In this document: positions 1 through 6,055 of the stretch, one piece after another | How positions within the stretch are numbered: the stretch's first letter is position 1 | Layout: each line of letters begins with the position of its first letter | NCBI GenBank assembly: GCA_002011835.1 | Contig: MTPE01000041.1 | Coordinates: forward strand, 1 to 6,644 | DNA: 6,644 bases | Origin: Desulfarculaceae bacterium JdFR-95 | GTDB taxonomy: Bacteria > Desulfobacterota > Desulfarculia > Desulfarculales > Desulfarculaceae | Direction of reading: 5' to 3' | The notes under the pieces: generated by a model | Told to the model about the DNA's origin: nothing | The model's database searches: none | The model's input: only the letters and a program-made list of their open reading frames with translations | Made by a program: the position numbers and the translations under genes

Positions 1-37
1 GGCCCTGGCACCGCGCGGGGGTAAAGGGAAGGTTTCC

Positions 38-66
38 TCGCCCCAGGGCTGCACGTCGCCCCAGGG
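38..66. repeat. 11-base direct repeat, 18 bases apart
   Basis: The 11-mer TCGCCCCAGGG occurs at 38-48 and again at 56-66, with a 7-base spacer. The second copy forms the left arm of the hairpin at 59-87. The region has no recognisable gene and lies downstream of the minus-strand tRNA. The repeat is seen directly; its function, if any, is unknown. Confidence 0.4.
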
Positions 67-87
67 GAAAGACCTTTCTCCTTGGGG
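59..87. other. Bulged hairpin in the noncoding left edge
   Basis: Bases 59-70 pair with 75-87: twelve pairs including one G-T wobble, one bulged T at 82 and a GACC tetraloop at 71-74. Neither strand shows a T-run after the stem, so it does not look like an intrinsic terminator. It could be a structured part of the trailer of the minus-strand tRNA transcript, a small repeat element, or the edge of something outside the window. Positions 88-242 show no other convincing structure or gene. Confidence 0.35.
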
Positions 88-242
88 GGCTACGCTAGGG
101 CAACTCCCGCCCACCCGATGGCAGCGAGGGATGCTCCTTTGGCTTCGGATGTGGTGGCTCGCTCGAGGGGAGGCTTGGTGGTGCCAATGCGCCTTGTGCT
201 CGGCCGTGGTGGGCGGGGGCGTGTCCGCCGTGGGAGAAGGGC

Positions 243-319
243 TGGTGGCGATGCAGGGACTCGAACCCCGGACACTGCGGATATGAGCCGCATGCTCTAA
301 CCAACTGAGCTACATCGCC
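243..319 (-). tRNA. tRNA-Met (CAU anticodon)
   Basis: Read on the minus strand this is a complete 77-base cloverleaf. It has a 7-bp acceptor stem GGCGATG/CATCGCC, a D arm GCTC/GAGC, an anticodon stem TGCGG/CCGCA closing the loop CTCATAT, a 5-base variable region GTGTC, a T stem CGGGG/CCCTG with one G-U pair and loop TTCGAGT, discriminator A, and a genomically encoded CCA end. The anticodon CAT lies at 285-283. The first pair is G-C, and the anticodon stem lacks the three G-C pairs of initiators, so it is not the initiator tRNA. Elongator Met is the likeliest identity. An Ile2 tRNA whose C34 is converted to lysidine by TilS carries the same anticodon and cannot be excluded by eye. Confidence 0.9.
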
Positions 320-330
320 ACGCTTGGCAA

Positions 331-363
331 TATTTATCTATGGCCAGAGGCCGTTTCTGTCAA
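331..363 (-). promoter_or_regulatory. Sigma-70-type promoter of the tRNA gene
   Basis: On the minus strand a perfect TTGACA -35 box lies at 363-358. After 17 bases comes TAGATA (340-335) in an AT-rich stretch; GATAAA with 19-base spacing is the alternative -10. Either would start transcription about 10 bases upstream of the tRNA 5' end, as is usual for tRNA genes. The -35 box begins 17 bases after the stop codon of the upstream 116-residue gene on the same strand, so that gene's transcripts may run on into the tRNA. The spacer contains GGCC-TCT-GGCC, a small inverted repeat. Confidence 0.7.
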
Positions 364-380
364 GAGCCCAGAAGCCCTTT

Positions 381-731
381 TCAGGGTTGGGGCAGTTCCC
401 GCTCCAGGTCTAGGAAGGCGTCTTCCAGGTCGTTGAGCAGGGTCTCGGCCCGACCCAGACGCCAGCCGGAGATGGCCTCGCCAATCTGCCGGTGCAACTC
501 GATGATACGGGGGCCATGATGGTCCAGGGCGCGGGTCAAGGCCGGCTCCCGCTCGGGCAGTTGGCTCAGGTGCACCAGGTAGGGGACCAGCTCGTAGAGG
601 GGTGGTGTGGGCTCGGGGGGCGGCGGGTTCAGTCCGGCCAGCCACTGGGCCAGGCGGGGAAACCGCCGGGAGAAGCCGCCCTTGTCCCAATGGGCCTCGA
701 TACGCACCCGGATCTGCTGCCAACGACTCAT
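381..731 (-). CDS. Small protein of unknown function, downstream of ATP-grasp ligase
   Basis: This is a 116-residue protein whose family I do not recognise. It starts at ATG 731-729 with a good ribosome binding site, GAGGAG (745-740), about eight bases upstream. It has no signal peptide or membrane segment, so it is probably cytoplasmic. An N-terminal basic part with several Trp residues (about 1-32) leads to a proline-rich linker (about 36-44), then a predicted helical region (about 45-114) with an acidic, leucine-rich C-terminal helix suited to protein contact. It begins 23 bases after the ATP-grasp stop codon, so the two genes are very probably co-transcribed. It may be an accessory or binding partner of the ligase, but that is inference from position only. 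I see no intrinsic terminator after the stop codon. Confidence 0.75.
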   Translation of the reverse strand: MSRWQQIRVRIEAHWDKGGFSRRFPRLAQWLAGLNPPPPEPTPPLYELVPYLVHLSQLPEREPALTRALDHHGPRIIELHRQIGEAISGWRLGRAETLLNDLEDAFLDLERELPQP

Positions 732-754
732 GCTTCGCTCTCCTCAAGTGGCCT

Positions 755-1528
755 CTAAAGGCGGCCGGCCAGGATCTGATCCACCACGTAGCGCCGCACG
801 TCCAGGCCCGCGGCCCGTGGTCCCTTGCGTCCGTATTTTATGTTGAACTCCAGCAGCATGGGTTGTCCGTCCACCATGATCACGTCCACGCCCACGTCGT
901 CCAGGTTGGCGCGGCGGGCCGCCTCCACGGCCAGCTCCACGGCCTGGGGGGGTATGTGGCGGAAGTCGGGCCTGCCGCCACGAGCCAGGTTGGTGCGCCA
1001 GTCGTCGGCCGGGGCCCGGCGCCAATAGGCGCACACCGGTTCGAAGCCGATGCACAGGACCCGCAGGTCGCGTTCCACGGGCAGGTATTCCTGGATGTAG
1101 GCGGGCTGGTTGTGGGCCAGGTAGGTCTCCAGTTCCGCCTGGTTGCGGATGAGGAACACCCCCCGTCCGCAGGCCGAGGCGCGCGGAGTCTTGGCCACGA
1201 AGGGGAACGAGAAATATTCAAGTATTTGCTGTCGCTGCTGGCCGTAGAACACGCGGGTGCGGGGGTGGGGAAGGCCCAACAGGTCCATGAGGATGGTCTG
1301 CTTGATCTTGTCCCCTTCGTAGAGGTGGCATTCCAGGGAGGGGAATATGCGCTTGCCCATGGTGACGAACTGGGCGGCAAAGGCCTGGGTGGGGTAGTAG
1401 ATGGTGTGGGCGCGGCGGATCAGCTCCAGGTGTTCGGGTGGGTAGTCGGCTAGGTTGGGGCGCACCCCCAGGGTGTGGATCTCGGGGAACGGGGCCAGAC
1501 GGGCGCCGATGGCGATGGGGCGGTTCAT
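755..1528 (-). CDS. RimK-type ATP-grasp ligase
   Basis: This 257-residue protein resembles the RimK/glutathione-synthetase branch of the ATP-grasp ligases, which use ATP to make an acylphosphate and join it to an amine. Residues 73-91 (EGDKIKQ ... GLPHPRT) match the entry to the ATP-grasp domain. FVAK with K113 and the glycine-containing loop SACGRGV (118-124) would bind ATP, and QEYLP (146-150) gives the hinge glutamate. WRTNLARGG (177-185) is a typical RimK-like segment. D215, E227 and N229 have the D-x11-E-x-N spacing of the Mg-binding residues. The N-terminal 70 residues are probably a reduced pre-grasp domain. The substrate is unknown; amino-acid addition is family knowledge only. The start at 1528 has GAGG seven bases upstream and begins a plausible strand (MNRPIAIGA). 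The open frame continues upstream to 2158, but only by overlapping the divergent gene, so that start is rejected. Confidence 0.85.
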   Translation of the reverse strand: MNRPIAIGARLAPFPEIHTLGVRPNLADYPPEHLELIRRAHTIYYPTQAFAAQFVTMGKRIFPSLECHLYEGDKIKQTILMDLLGLPHPRTRVFYGQQRQQILEYFSFPFVAKTPRASACGRGVFLIRNQAELETYLAHNQPAYIQEYLPVERDLRVLCIGFEPVCAYWRRAPADDWRTNLARGGRPDFRHIPPQAVELAVEAARRANLDDVGVDVIMVDGQPMLLEFNIKYGRKGPRAAGLDVRRYVVDQILAGRL

Positions 1529-1572
1529 GGCTTGCCTCGGTTCTGCCTGGGCAGCGGCGGCCTTACAGAGGT

Positions 1573-1587
1573 TGGCACGGCTGCTGC
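1573..1587 (+). promoter_or_regulatory. Sigma-54-like promoter motif
   Basis: TGGCAC followed by five bases and CTGC matches the -24/-12 consensus TGGCAC-N5-TTGC at 9 of 10 positions, with the correct ten bases between the GG and GC cores. It faces the glycosyltransferase operon and would start transcription near 1599, giving a leader of about 200 bases. Sigma-54 control of flagellar and flagellin-modification genes is known in several bacteria. No activator-binding site could be identified, and one base of the -12 box deviates. Confidence 0.4.
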
Positions 1588-1616
1588 CGCTCGTCAAGCT
1601 CCTGGCGGCAGGCAGC
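1580..1616. other. Imperfect hairpin in the divergent intergenic region
   Basis: GCTGCTGCCGC (1580-1590) pairs with GCGGCAG (1605-1611) and CAGC (1613-1616), giving 11 pairs with a single bulged G at 1612 and a 14-base loop. On the plus strand it is followed by TCCCTTTTG, and a second small hairpin, TGCCCG/CGGGCA (1624-1629 with 1638-1643), follows at once. The pair could attenuate transcription into the right-hand operon or act on the leader of the ATP-grasp gene. The T-run is short and interrupted, so it is not called a terminator. Confidence 0.35.
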
Positions 1617-1700
1617 TCCCTTTTGCCCGCCTTTTTCCGGGCACAAATTGCCTCTTGGCCCGCCTCGGCTTGGGTGGTGCCTATAACATACTGTAAAGAC

Positions 1701-1773
1701 GTGCTTTTCTTGGCGGCTCCCCAGGCGAGGCATGGCATGCAAGTTGCAAGAATCGCGGAGAGAAGAAAAGCAC
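1701..1773. repeat. Perfect 11-base inverted repeat upstream of the glycosyltransferase operon
   Basis: GTGCTTTTCTT (1701-1711) is the exact reverse complement of AAGAAAAGCAC (1763-1773), with 51 bases between. The interior holds the palindrome GCATGC (1735-1740) and a near-repeat TGCAAG/TTGCAAG, and CTCC (1717-1720) can pair with GGAG (1757-1760). The right arm ends 13 bases before the ribosome binding site of the first operon gene. It could be a long stem in the 5' leader RNA or a pair of protein-binding half sites. No known riboswitch class was recognised. Confidence 0.45.
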
Positions 1774-1786
1774 CCACCCCAGGGCC

Positions 1787-1794
1787 GGAGGTGA
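1787..1794 (+). promoter_or_regulatory. Strong ribosome binding site fixing a GTG start
   Basis: GGAGGTGA is an eight-base perfect complement of the 16S rRNA 3' end, and GGAGG lies seven bases before the GTG at 1799. It decides the start of the CgeB-like gene. CACC at 1774-1778 could pair with GGTG inside this site (1790-1793), so partial masking by the leader is possible but unproven. Confidence 0.8.
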
Positions 1795-1798
1795 CGCG

Positions 1799-3355
1799 GT
1801 GCGCGTCCTCATGCTGGGTAGCGATGCCTTTGCCGCTCCTTTCCGGGCGTTGGGGGCCGAGGTCTGGACCTGTGGCCCCGAACCCGAGGCGGACATCCCC
1901 CTCGGCGATCCAGATCCTGAGTGGGGTGCCTTGCAGAAAGTTCTCGCGGCCCGCGGCCTCCGGCCCGAGGTGGTCATGGTGACCGACCATGTAGGAGGCC
2001 GCCGCCTGCCCACCGGTTTGGCCCAAGCTGAGGCAGTCACTGTGTTTTATGGTGTGGATGCCCCCCTCAACCGCTTCTGGCAGCTGGCCTATGCGCGGCT
2101 GTTCGACTTGGCCTTTCTGGACCAACCGGACGAGGCGCGCCAGCTGGCCGCGGTGCATGACGGGGCTGGTTGGCTTCCGGTGGCCGTGGATCCATCCCTG
2201 TACGAAGGTGAGTGTGAATCTACCTCAAAACCAGGGGTTTGTTTCGTAGGCGTGGTGGACGCCCGTCTGCGGCCCAAACGCTCGGCAGTGTTGGCCCGCT
2301 TGGCGCGGCTGGTGCCAGTGGAGGTGCGCGGCGGCCGCCAGGGGGCCTGGTTCCCCACCCAGGAAGCGGCCCGACTCTATCGCAGCTACCAGGTGGTACT
2401 CAACGAAAACTTGTTCCCGGGTTTTACCACCCGACCTTTGGAGGTGATGGCCGCGGGTGGCTGTCTGTTGAGCGAGGCCGCCCCAGGGTCCATGGATCGG
2501 TACTTCCATGAATTCGAGCATTTGCTCTACTTTGGTCCGTATGATTTGGAGCAGAAGCTCAAGGTTTTGTTGCGTGACGCCGATCTGCGCCGTCGTCTGG
2601 CTCGGCAAGGGCGCGAGGTGGTGCGAGCGTTTCATGGTTTTCGTCAGCGGGCCGAATACATCCTGCGGCGAGTGGACGCCATGAGCGCGCGGCCGGCATC
2701 CGAGCGTCCCCGGGCCAAGGGCGGGGAGGCCCTGCGTCTGGAGGGCGAGGCGCTGCTCATGGTGGGGCTGCGCTGGCCGGGGGAGCTGGGGCGGCGGCGG
2801 GTGTTGCGGGGAGCCTCGCGGCTGCGGGCCGCAGCGGTCGATGGGGCCGAGCTGGTGGCCACGGCGCGCTGGGCCGGGCTGGCCGACATTGTGACGGGAC
2901 ACCTGGAGCAGGGGCTGAGCCACCTGCAGCGCGCTGCTGAGTGGGGTGGGCGCTGTGATCGCCTGGCCTTGGCCCTGGCCGCCTTTTTCGGGGGTCAGGA
3001 GCCCTTGGCGCGGGAGGCTCTAGAGGGGCTGGCAGAGGTAGAGGGAGAACCAGGAGAGGTTTCCTTCCACCGCGGCGCCGCCCGCTTGTTGCGAGAGGAG
3101 GGGCTCAGCGTGAGCATAGGCTTTAGTCGCCTGGGGCTGCACCCTCTACTCTGGTCAGCATTGGAGCATTTGCTCGAAGCCGTCGGGCGTGACCCCAGCG
3201 CCGCCGAGGCCTGGGAGGAGCTGGGCGATCTGCTCCTGACCCACGGCGCGCCGAACCAAGCATACGAATCATACCGTAAAGCCAATGAGTTGGCGCAGTC
3301 TCCCGCCCTGGAGGCCAAGCTGGCGCGGGCGGGCAAGGAGGGCTACCTGCTATGA
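1799..3355 (+). CDS. CgeB-like glycosyltransferase with C-terminal TPR-like tail
   Basis: This 518-residue protein begins at a GTG codon. Residues 1-135 form a Rossmann-like N-terminal half starting MRVLMLGSDAF. Residues 146-290 are the better conserved CgeB/GT-B C-terminal half: VCFVGVVDARLRPKR (147-161), then YRSYQVVLNEN (194-204) and the sugar-nucleotide-site segment TRPLEVMAAGGCLLSE (211-226), followed by a helix-rich end. From about 300 the protein is an extra helical region of over 200 residues, ending in a TPR-like unit (about 468-501, AWEELGDLLLTHG then AYESYRKANEL) that could bind a protein acceptor. There is no signal peptide or membrane span, so it should act in the cytoplasm. It is first in the operon and overlaps the Maf gene by four bases. 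Donor and acceptor are unknown. CgeB of Bacillus works on spore coat glycans; here a flagellin or surface-protein target is inferred from the Maf neighbour. Confidence 0.85.
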   Translation: MRVLMLGSDAFAAPFRALGAEVWTCGPEPEADIPLGDPDPEWGALQKVLAARGLRPEVVMVTDHVGGRRLPTGLAQAEAVTVFYGVDAPLNRFWQLAYARLFDLAFLDQPDEARQLAAVHDGAGWLPVAVDPSLYEGECESTSKPGVCFVGVVDARLRPKRSAVLARLARLVPVEVRGGRQGAWFPTQEAARLYRSYQVVLNENLFPGFTTRPLEVMAAGGCLLSEAAPGSMDRYFHEFEHLLYFGPYDLEQKLKVLLRDADLRRRLARQGREVVRAFHGFRQRAEYILRRVDAMSARPASERPRAKGGEALRLEGEALLMVGLRWPGELGRRRVLRGASRLRAAAVDGAELVATARWAGLADIVTGHLEQGLSHLQRAAEWGGRCDRLALALAAFFGGQEPLAREALEGLAEVEGEPGEVSFHRGAARLLREEGLSVSIGFSRLGLHPLLWSALEHLLEAVGRDPSAAEAWEELGDLLLTHGAPNQAYESYRKANELAQSPALEAKLARAGKEGYLL

Positions 3356-4881
3356 GTGCAGAGTTGGTGATCACCAGCGAGGGCGCCTGCCTGCTGGGCG
3401 GGGCGCTGCTCCATCCATCCCAGGACCCCCTGGAGGCGGCCCGGCAGGAGCTGGCCGGGCTGTTGCGCGGTGCCGGACCTGAGGACACCTTGGTCCTGGC
3501 CGGAGCGGGCCTGGGTTGGCACGCCCGGGCGGCCCTGGAGGAGCCACGAGGGCCGGCGGTGGTGGTCTTCGAGCCCGATCCCGAGCGCCGCGCCTGGCTG
3601 CGTTCCCTGGGGCCTTCCCTGGCCGGAGCGGAGATCGCCACTGACATCGACTCGTTGGTGGAGATACTCTCGCGTCGGCTGGTGTACGGCGGCTCGAAGC
3701 GGGTGGCGATCTTCGCCCCGCCCGCCTATCAGGAGGCCGACCCGGAGCTGGTGGCTCAGACCCGTCAGGTGGTGCAGCAAGTAATCTCACGCTCCCAGAC
3801 CGACCACCTCACGCGCCAGCAAAAACTTCAGCTCTGGCTGGACAACCTGGCGGAAAACTTCAAGTATGTACTCGAAGTACCTGACGTGACCCAACTGGTG
3901 GGAGCCCTGCAGGGCGTGCCGGCAGTGGTGATCGGCGCGGGGCCCTCGCTGGATCGGAGCCTGCCCGAGCTGGCCCGGGCCGGCCGCCATGCCTTGCTCT
4001 TGGCCGCGGCCTCGGCCCTGGGGCCCATGCGGGGAGCAGGGCTGGCGCCGCATTTCGCCCTGGCCATGGAGGGCCGTGACGAGTCGCGCCAGTTCGGCCC
4101 TGCGCCTCCTCCTCAAACCATGCTCCTGGCCGCCACCAGCGGCCACCCCAACCACTTCCGGCGGTGGTACCAGTACAAGGGTCTGTTTCACCTGCATAAA
4201 TGGGTAGTGGACCTGGTAGGGCGGGGGGTGGTGGTGCCCAGTGGCGGGCATGCCACCAGTGCGGCGTTCTCGCTGGCCGTGCTCTGGGGCTGCGACCCCA
4301 TCGTGCTGGTGGGCCAGGACTTGGCCTACACCGGCGGCCGCATCCACGCCAGCGGTCGGCCCGGGGGCGAGGACGAGCCTCAGGTGGCCACGGTGGAGGT
4401 GGCGGCCATCGGCGGCGGCAGTGTCCGTACTTCGCCGGTGATGCAGAGCTACATCAGTTGGTATCAGGAGGCGGCGGCCTACCTCCGCACCCTGGCCCAG
4501 CCGCCGCGGGTGATCAACGCCACCGCGGCCGGAGCCTTGCTGCCCGGATTCGAGCACCGTCCCTTGTCCCAGGTCCTGGCCGGCCTGCCCGAGCTGGACA
4601 TGGACTTCGAGCGGGTGCTGCAGGTATTGGCCCGTCTGCCGCGGCCGCAGGGAGGCGGTTTGGTGCAGCGTTTGCTGCAAGCCAAGGCACGGGTGCGGCA
4701 AGTGGCCCGCATCTGCCAGGAGGCGGGCCTGGAAGCGGCCCACAGTGCCGCCGGGCGTGACACCCCGGCCGCCGAGGTGCTGGCCGGCCTGCCCCCCGAA
4801 GCGGGTGGGGAGCAAGCCAAGGCGGCCCTGGATCACATGTCGGCGATACTACAGGCCATGGCGGAGGGACTCTATGCCTGA
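3352..4881 (+). CDS. Maf-type motility-associated glycosyltransferase (MAF_flag10/DUF115)
   Basis: This 509-residue protein carries the marks of motility-associated factors, cytoplasmic enzymes that attach nonulosonic acids to Ser/Thr of flagellin. The N-terminal domain shows LVLAGAGLGWHARAAL (47-62) and VVFEPDPERRAWL (71-83). The central catalytic domain shows PAVVIGAGPSLD (190-201), FALAMEGRDESRQ (235-247), GGHATSAAFSLAVLWGCDP (298-316), IVLVGQDLAYTGGRIHA (317-333), and VINATAAGALLPG (387-399). A helical C-terminal region (about 405-509) follows. Length and motif order fit an intact family member. It starts at ATG 3352 in an ATGA overlap with the preceding stop, with AAGGAGG at 3335-3341. 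The donor sugar and the target flagellin are not visible here. The DUF115 superfamily also contains archaeal MptE pterin enzymes, but the overall architecture favours Maf. Confidence 0.92.
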   Translation: MSAELVITSEGACLLGGALLHPSQDPLEAARQELAGLLRGAGPEDTLVLAGAGLGWHARAALEEPRGPAVVVFEPDPERRAWLRSLGPSLAGAEIATDIDSLVEILSRRLVYGGSKRVAIFAPPAYQEADPELVAQTRQVVQQVISRSQTDHLTRQQKLQLWLDNLAENFKYVLEVPDVTQLVGALQGVPAVVIGAGPSLDRSLPELARAGRHALLLAAASALGPMRGAGLAPHFALAMEGRDESRQFGPAPPPQTMLLAATSGHPNHFRRWYQYKGLFHLHKWVVDLVGRGVVVPSGGHATSAAFSLAVLWGCDPIVLVGQDLAYTGGRIHASGRPGGEDEPQVATVEVAAIGGGSVRTSPVMQSYISWYQEAAAYLRTLAQPPRVINATAAGALLPGFEHRPLSQVLAGLPELDMDFERVLQVLARLPRPQGGGLVQRLLQAKARVRQVARICQEAGLEAAHSAAGRDTPAAEVLAGLPPEAGGEQAKAALDHMSAILQAMAEGLYA

Positions 4882-6055
4882 GCCCAGCCTGGGCCTCATC
4901 ATGATCGTGCGCGACGAGGCGCACAACCTGGGCCGTTCTTTGGTCCCGGTGGCGTCTTTGTTCGACGAGGTGGTGGTGGTGGACACCGGCTCGCGGGACG
5001 GCACTCCGCGCCTCTGTGCCGAGCTGGGGGCGCGGGTGTTCTACTTCCCCTGGCGGGACCACTTCGCGGCCGCACGCAACCACTCCATCGCAAGGGCGCG
5101 GGCAGACTGGCTTTTCTGGCTGGACGCCGACAACGCCATCACCCCGGAGGACGTGGCGGAGCTGCGTCGCCGCCTGCCGGCGGAGGGGCCGGCCATCCTC
5201 TGGGCCCAGGAGTGGGTGGTGCCGCGGGGCGGGCGCCTGTGGCAGAAGCGCTCCTTCCCCCGCCATCCTGAGGTGCGTTTCCAGGGCCGGGTACACGAGC
5301 AGTTGGTGCACCCCCCGCACTGGCCCTCCGTCCCCACCAAGGTGGTGGTGCGCCACTGGGGCTACGCCGACCCCACCCAGGTGGAGGCCAAGGGGCGTTA
5401 CTATCTGCAATTGCTAGACAAAACTCTACAGGAATCCCCTGAGGACTTCTACGCCCACTTCCAGGCCGCCCGCTGTTGCCACAACCTGGGAAAGCTGGAG
5501 CAAGCGCTCGAACATCTCCAGGCGGTGGTGACCAGCCCCCAGGCCAGGGAGCGCAACCCCGAGCTGTGGGCCCAGGCCCATTTCCTCTTGGCGCGCCTCC
5601 TGCTGCGCCTGGGCCGGGGCCAGGAGGCGCGGGAGAGCCTAGACCGTTTGCTCGAAACAACGCCCAGCCACGGCCTGGCCCACTACCACCGGGGCCGCCT
5701 CGCCTACCGCGAGGGGGACTGGGAGGCTGCCGCCCGCCACCTCTCCCAGGCCTTGGCCCATGGCTTCGGCATGCCCCTGGTGGAGGTGGACACACACAAG
5801 ACCTTGTTTTTCTGCAACTACTTTCTGGGACGCGCCCTGGCGGCCCTGGGGCGGGCCCCCGAGGCCCTCGCCCCCCTGGCCAGGGCGGCAGAGCTGGAGC
5901 CGGACAACCCCGCTCCGGCGGTGGAGCTGGCCCGGCTGTTGGCCTCCCTGGGCCGTACGGACGAGGCTCGCGCCAAGCTGAAGCAAATACTTCGCAGGCG
6001 CCCCACGGACCGCCAGGCCCAGCGCCTGTTGTCCCGTCTGGAGGAAGCGGCATGA
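4874..6055 (+). CDS. GT2 glycosyltransferase with five TPR repeats
   Basis: This 393-residue protein joins a family 2 (GT-A) glycosyltransferase domain to TPR repeats. The catalytic part shows LIMIVRDEAHNL (8-19), DEVVVVDTGSRDGT (31-44), ARNHSIARARADWLFWLDAD (67-86) with the metal-binding D84-A85-D86, and the RFQGRVHEQLV segment (135-145) typical of WaaE/SunS-like GT2 enzymes, then RHWGY (160-164). TPR-like units follow at about 188-221, 230-263, 265-297, 309-342 and 343-376. It is probably cytoplasmic and acts on a protein or peptide-bound acceptor held by the repeats; this is inference. The start at 4874 is chosen because GGAGGG (4863-4868) lies just upstream and the GT2 core begins at once. 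It overlaps the Maf stop by eight bases. An upstream in-frame ATG at 4745 lies inside the Maf gene and is rejected. Confidence 0.9.
   Translation: MPEPSLGLIMIVRDEAHNLGRSLVPVASLFDEVVVVDTGSRDGTPRLCAELGARVFYFPWRDHFAAARNHSIARARADWLFWLDADNAITPEDVAELRRRLPAEGPAILWAQEWVVPRGGRLWQKRSFPRHPEVRFQGRVHEQLVHPPHWPSVPTKVVVRHWGYADPTQVEAKGRYYLQLLDKTLQESPEDFYAHFQAARCCHNLGKLEQALEHLQAVVTSPQARERNPELWAQAHFLLARLLLRLGRGQEARESLDRLLETTPSHGLAHYHRGRLAYREGDWEAAARHLSQALAHGFGMPLVEVDTHKTLFFCNYFLGRALAALGRAPEALAPLARAAELEPDNPAPAVELARLLASLGRTDEARAKLKQILRRRPTDRQAQRLLSRLEEAA

Noticed and set aside
2..304. Several short open frames on both strands over the left edge and the tRNA
   Set aside because: They run through the tRNA gene, have no convincing ribosome binding site and give low-complexity Arg/Gly/Pro/Trp-rich translations.
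243..319. tRNA gene as the attachment site of a genomic island
   Set aside because: No second copy of the tRNA 3' end and no integrase gene is visible; an island at the tRNA 3' end would lie leftward, outside the window, not over the glycosylation operon.
300..380. Intrinsic terminator after the small-protein gene
   Set aside because: Only a 4-bp CCCT/AGGG stem is found and no T-run follows; the tRNA promoter occupies this space.
602..1453. Long plus-strand open frame of 283 codons
   Set aside because: It lies antisense to the ATP-grasp and small-protein genes, whose motifs and ribosome binding sites are convincing; its translation shows no family motif. It is a GC-rich mirror frame.
1682..1694. 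TATAAC as a sigma-70 -10 box for the operon
   Set aside because: It matches 5 of 6 bases, but no acceptable -35 box lies 16-18 bases upstream (the sequence there is CCCGCC-like).
1694..1720. FliA (sigma-28) promoter beginning TAAAG
   Set aside because: The -35 half is partly right, but the expected GCCGATAA is GCGGCTCC here, too poor a match.
1529..2158. Open frame extending the ATP-grasp protein upstream by 210 residues on the minus strand
   Set aside because: It overlaps the well-supported CgeB-like gene on the other strand, has low-complexity content, and the start at 1528 has its own ribosome binding site and a plausible N-terminus.
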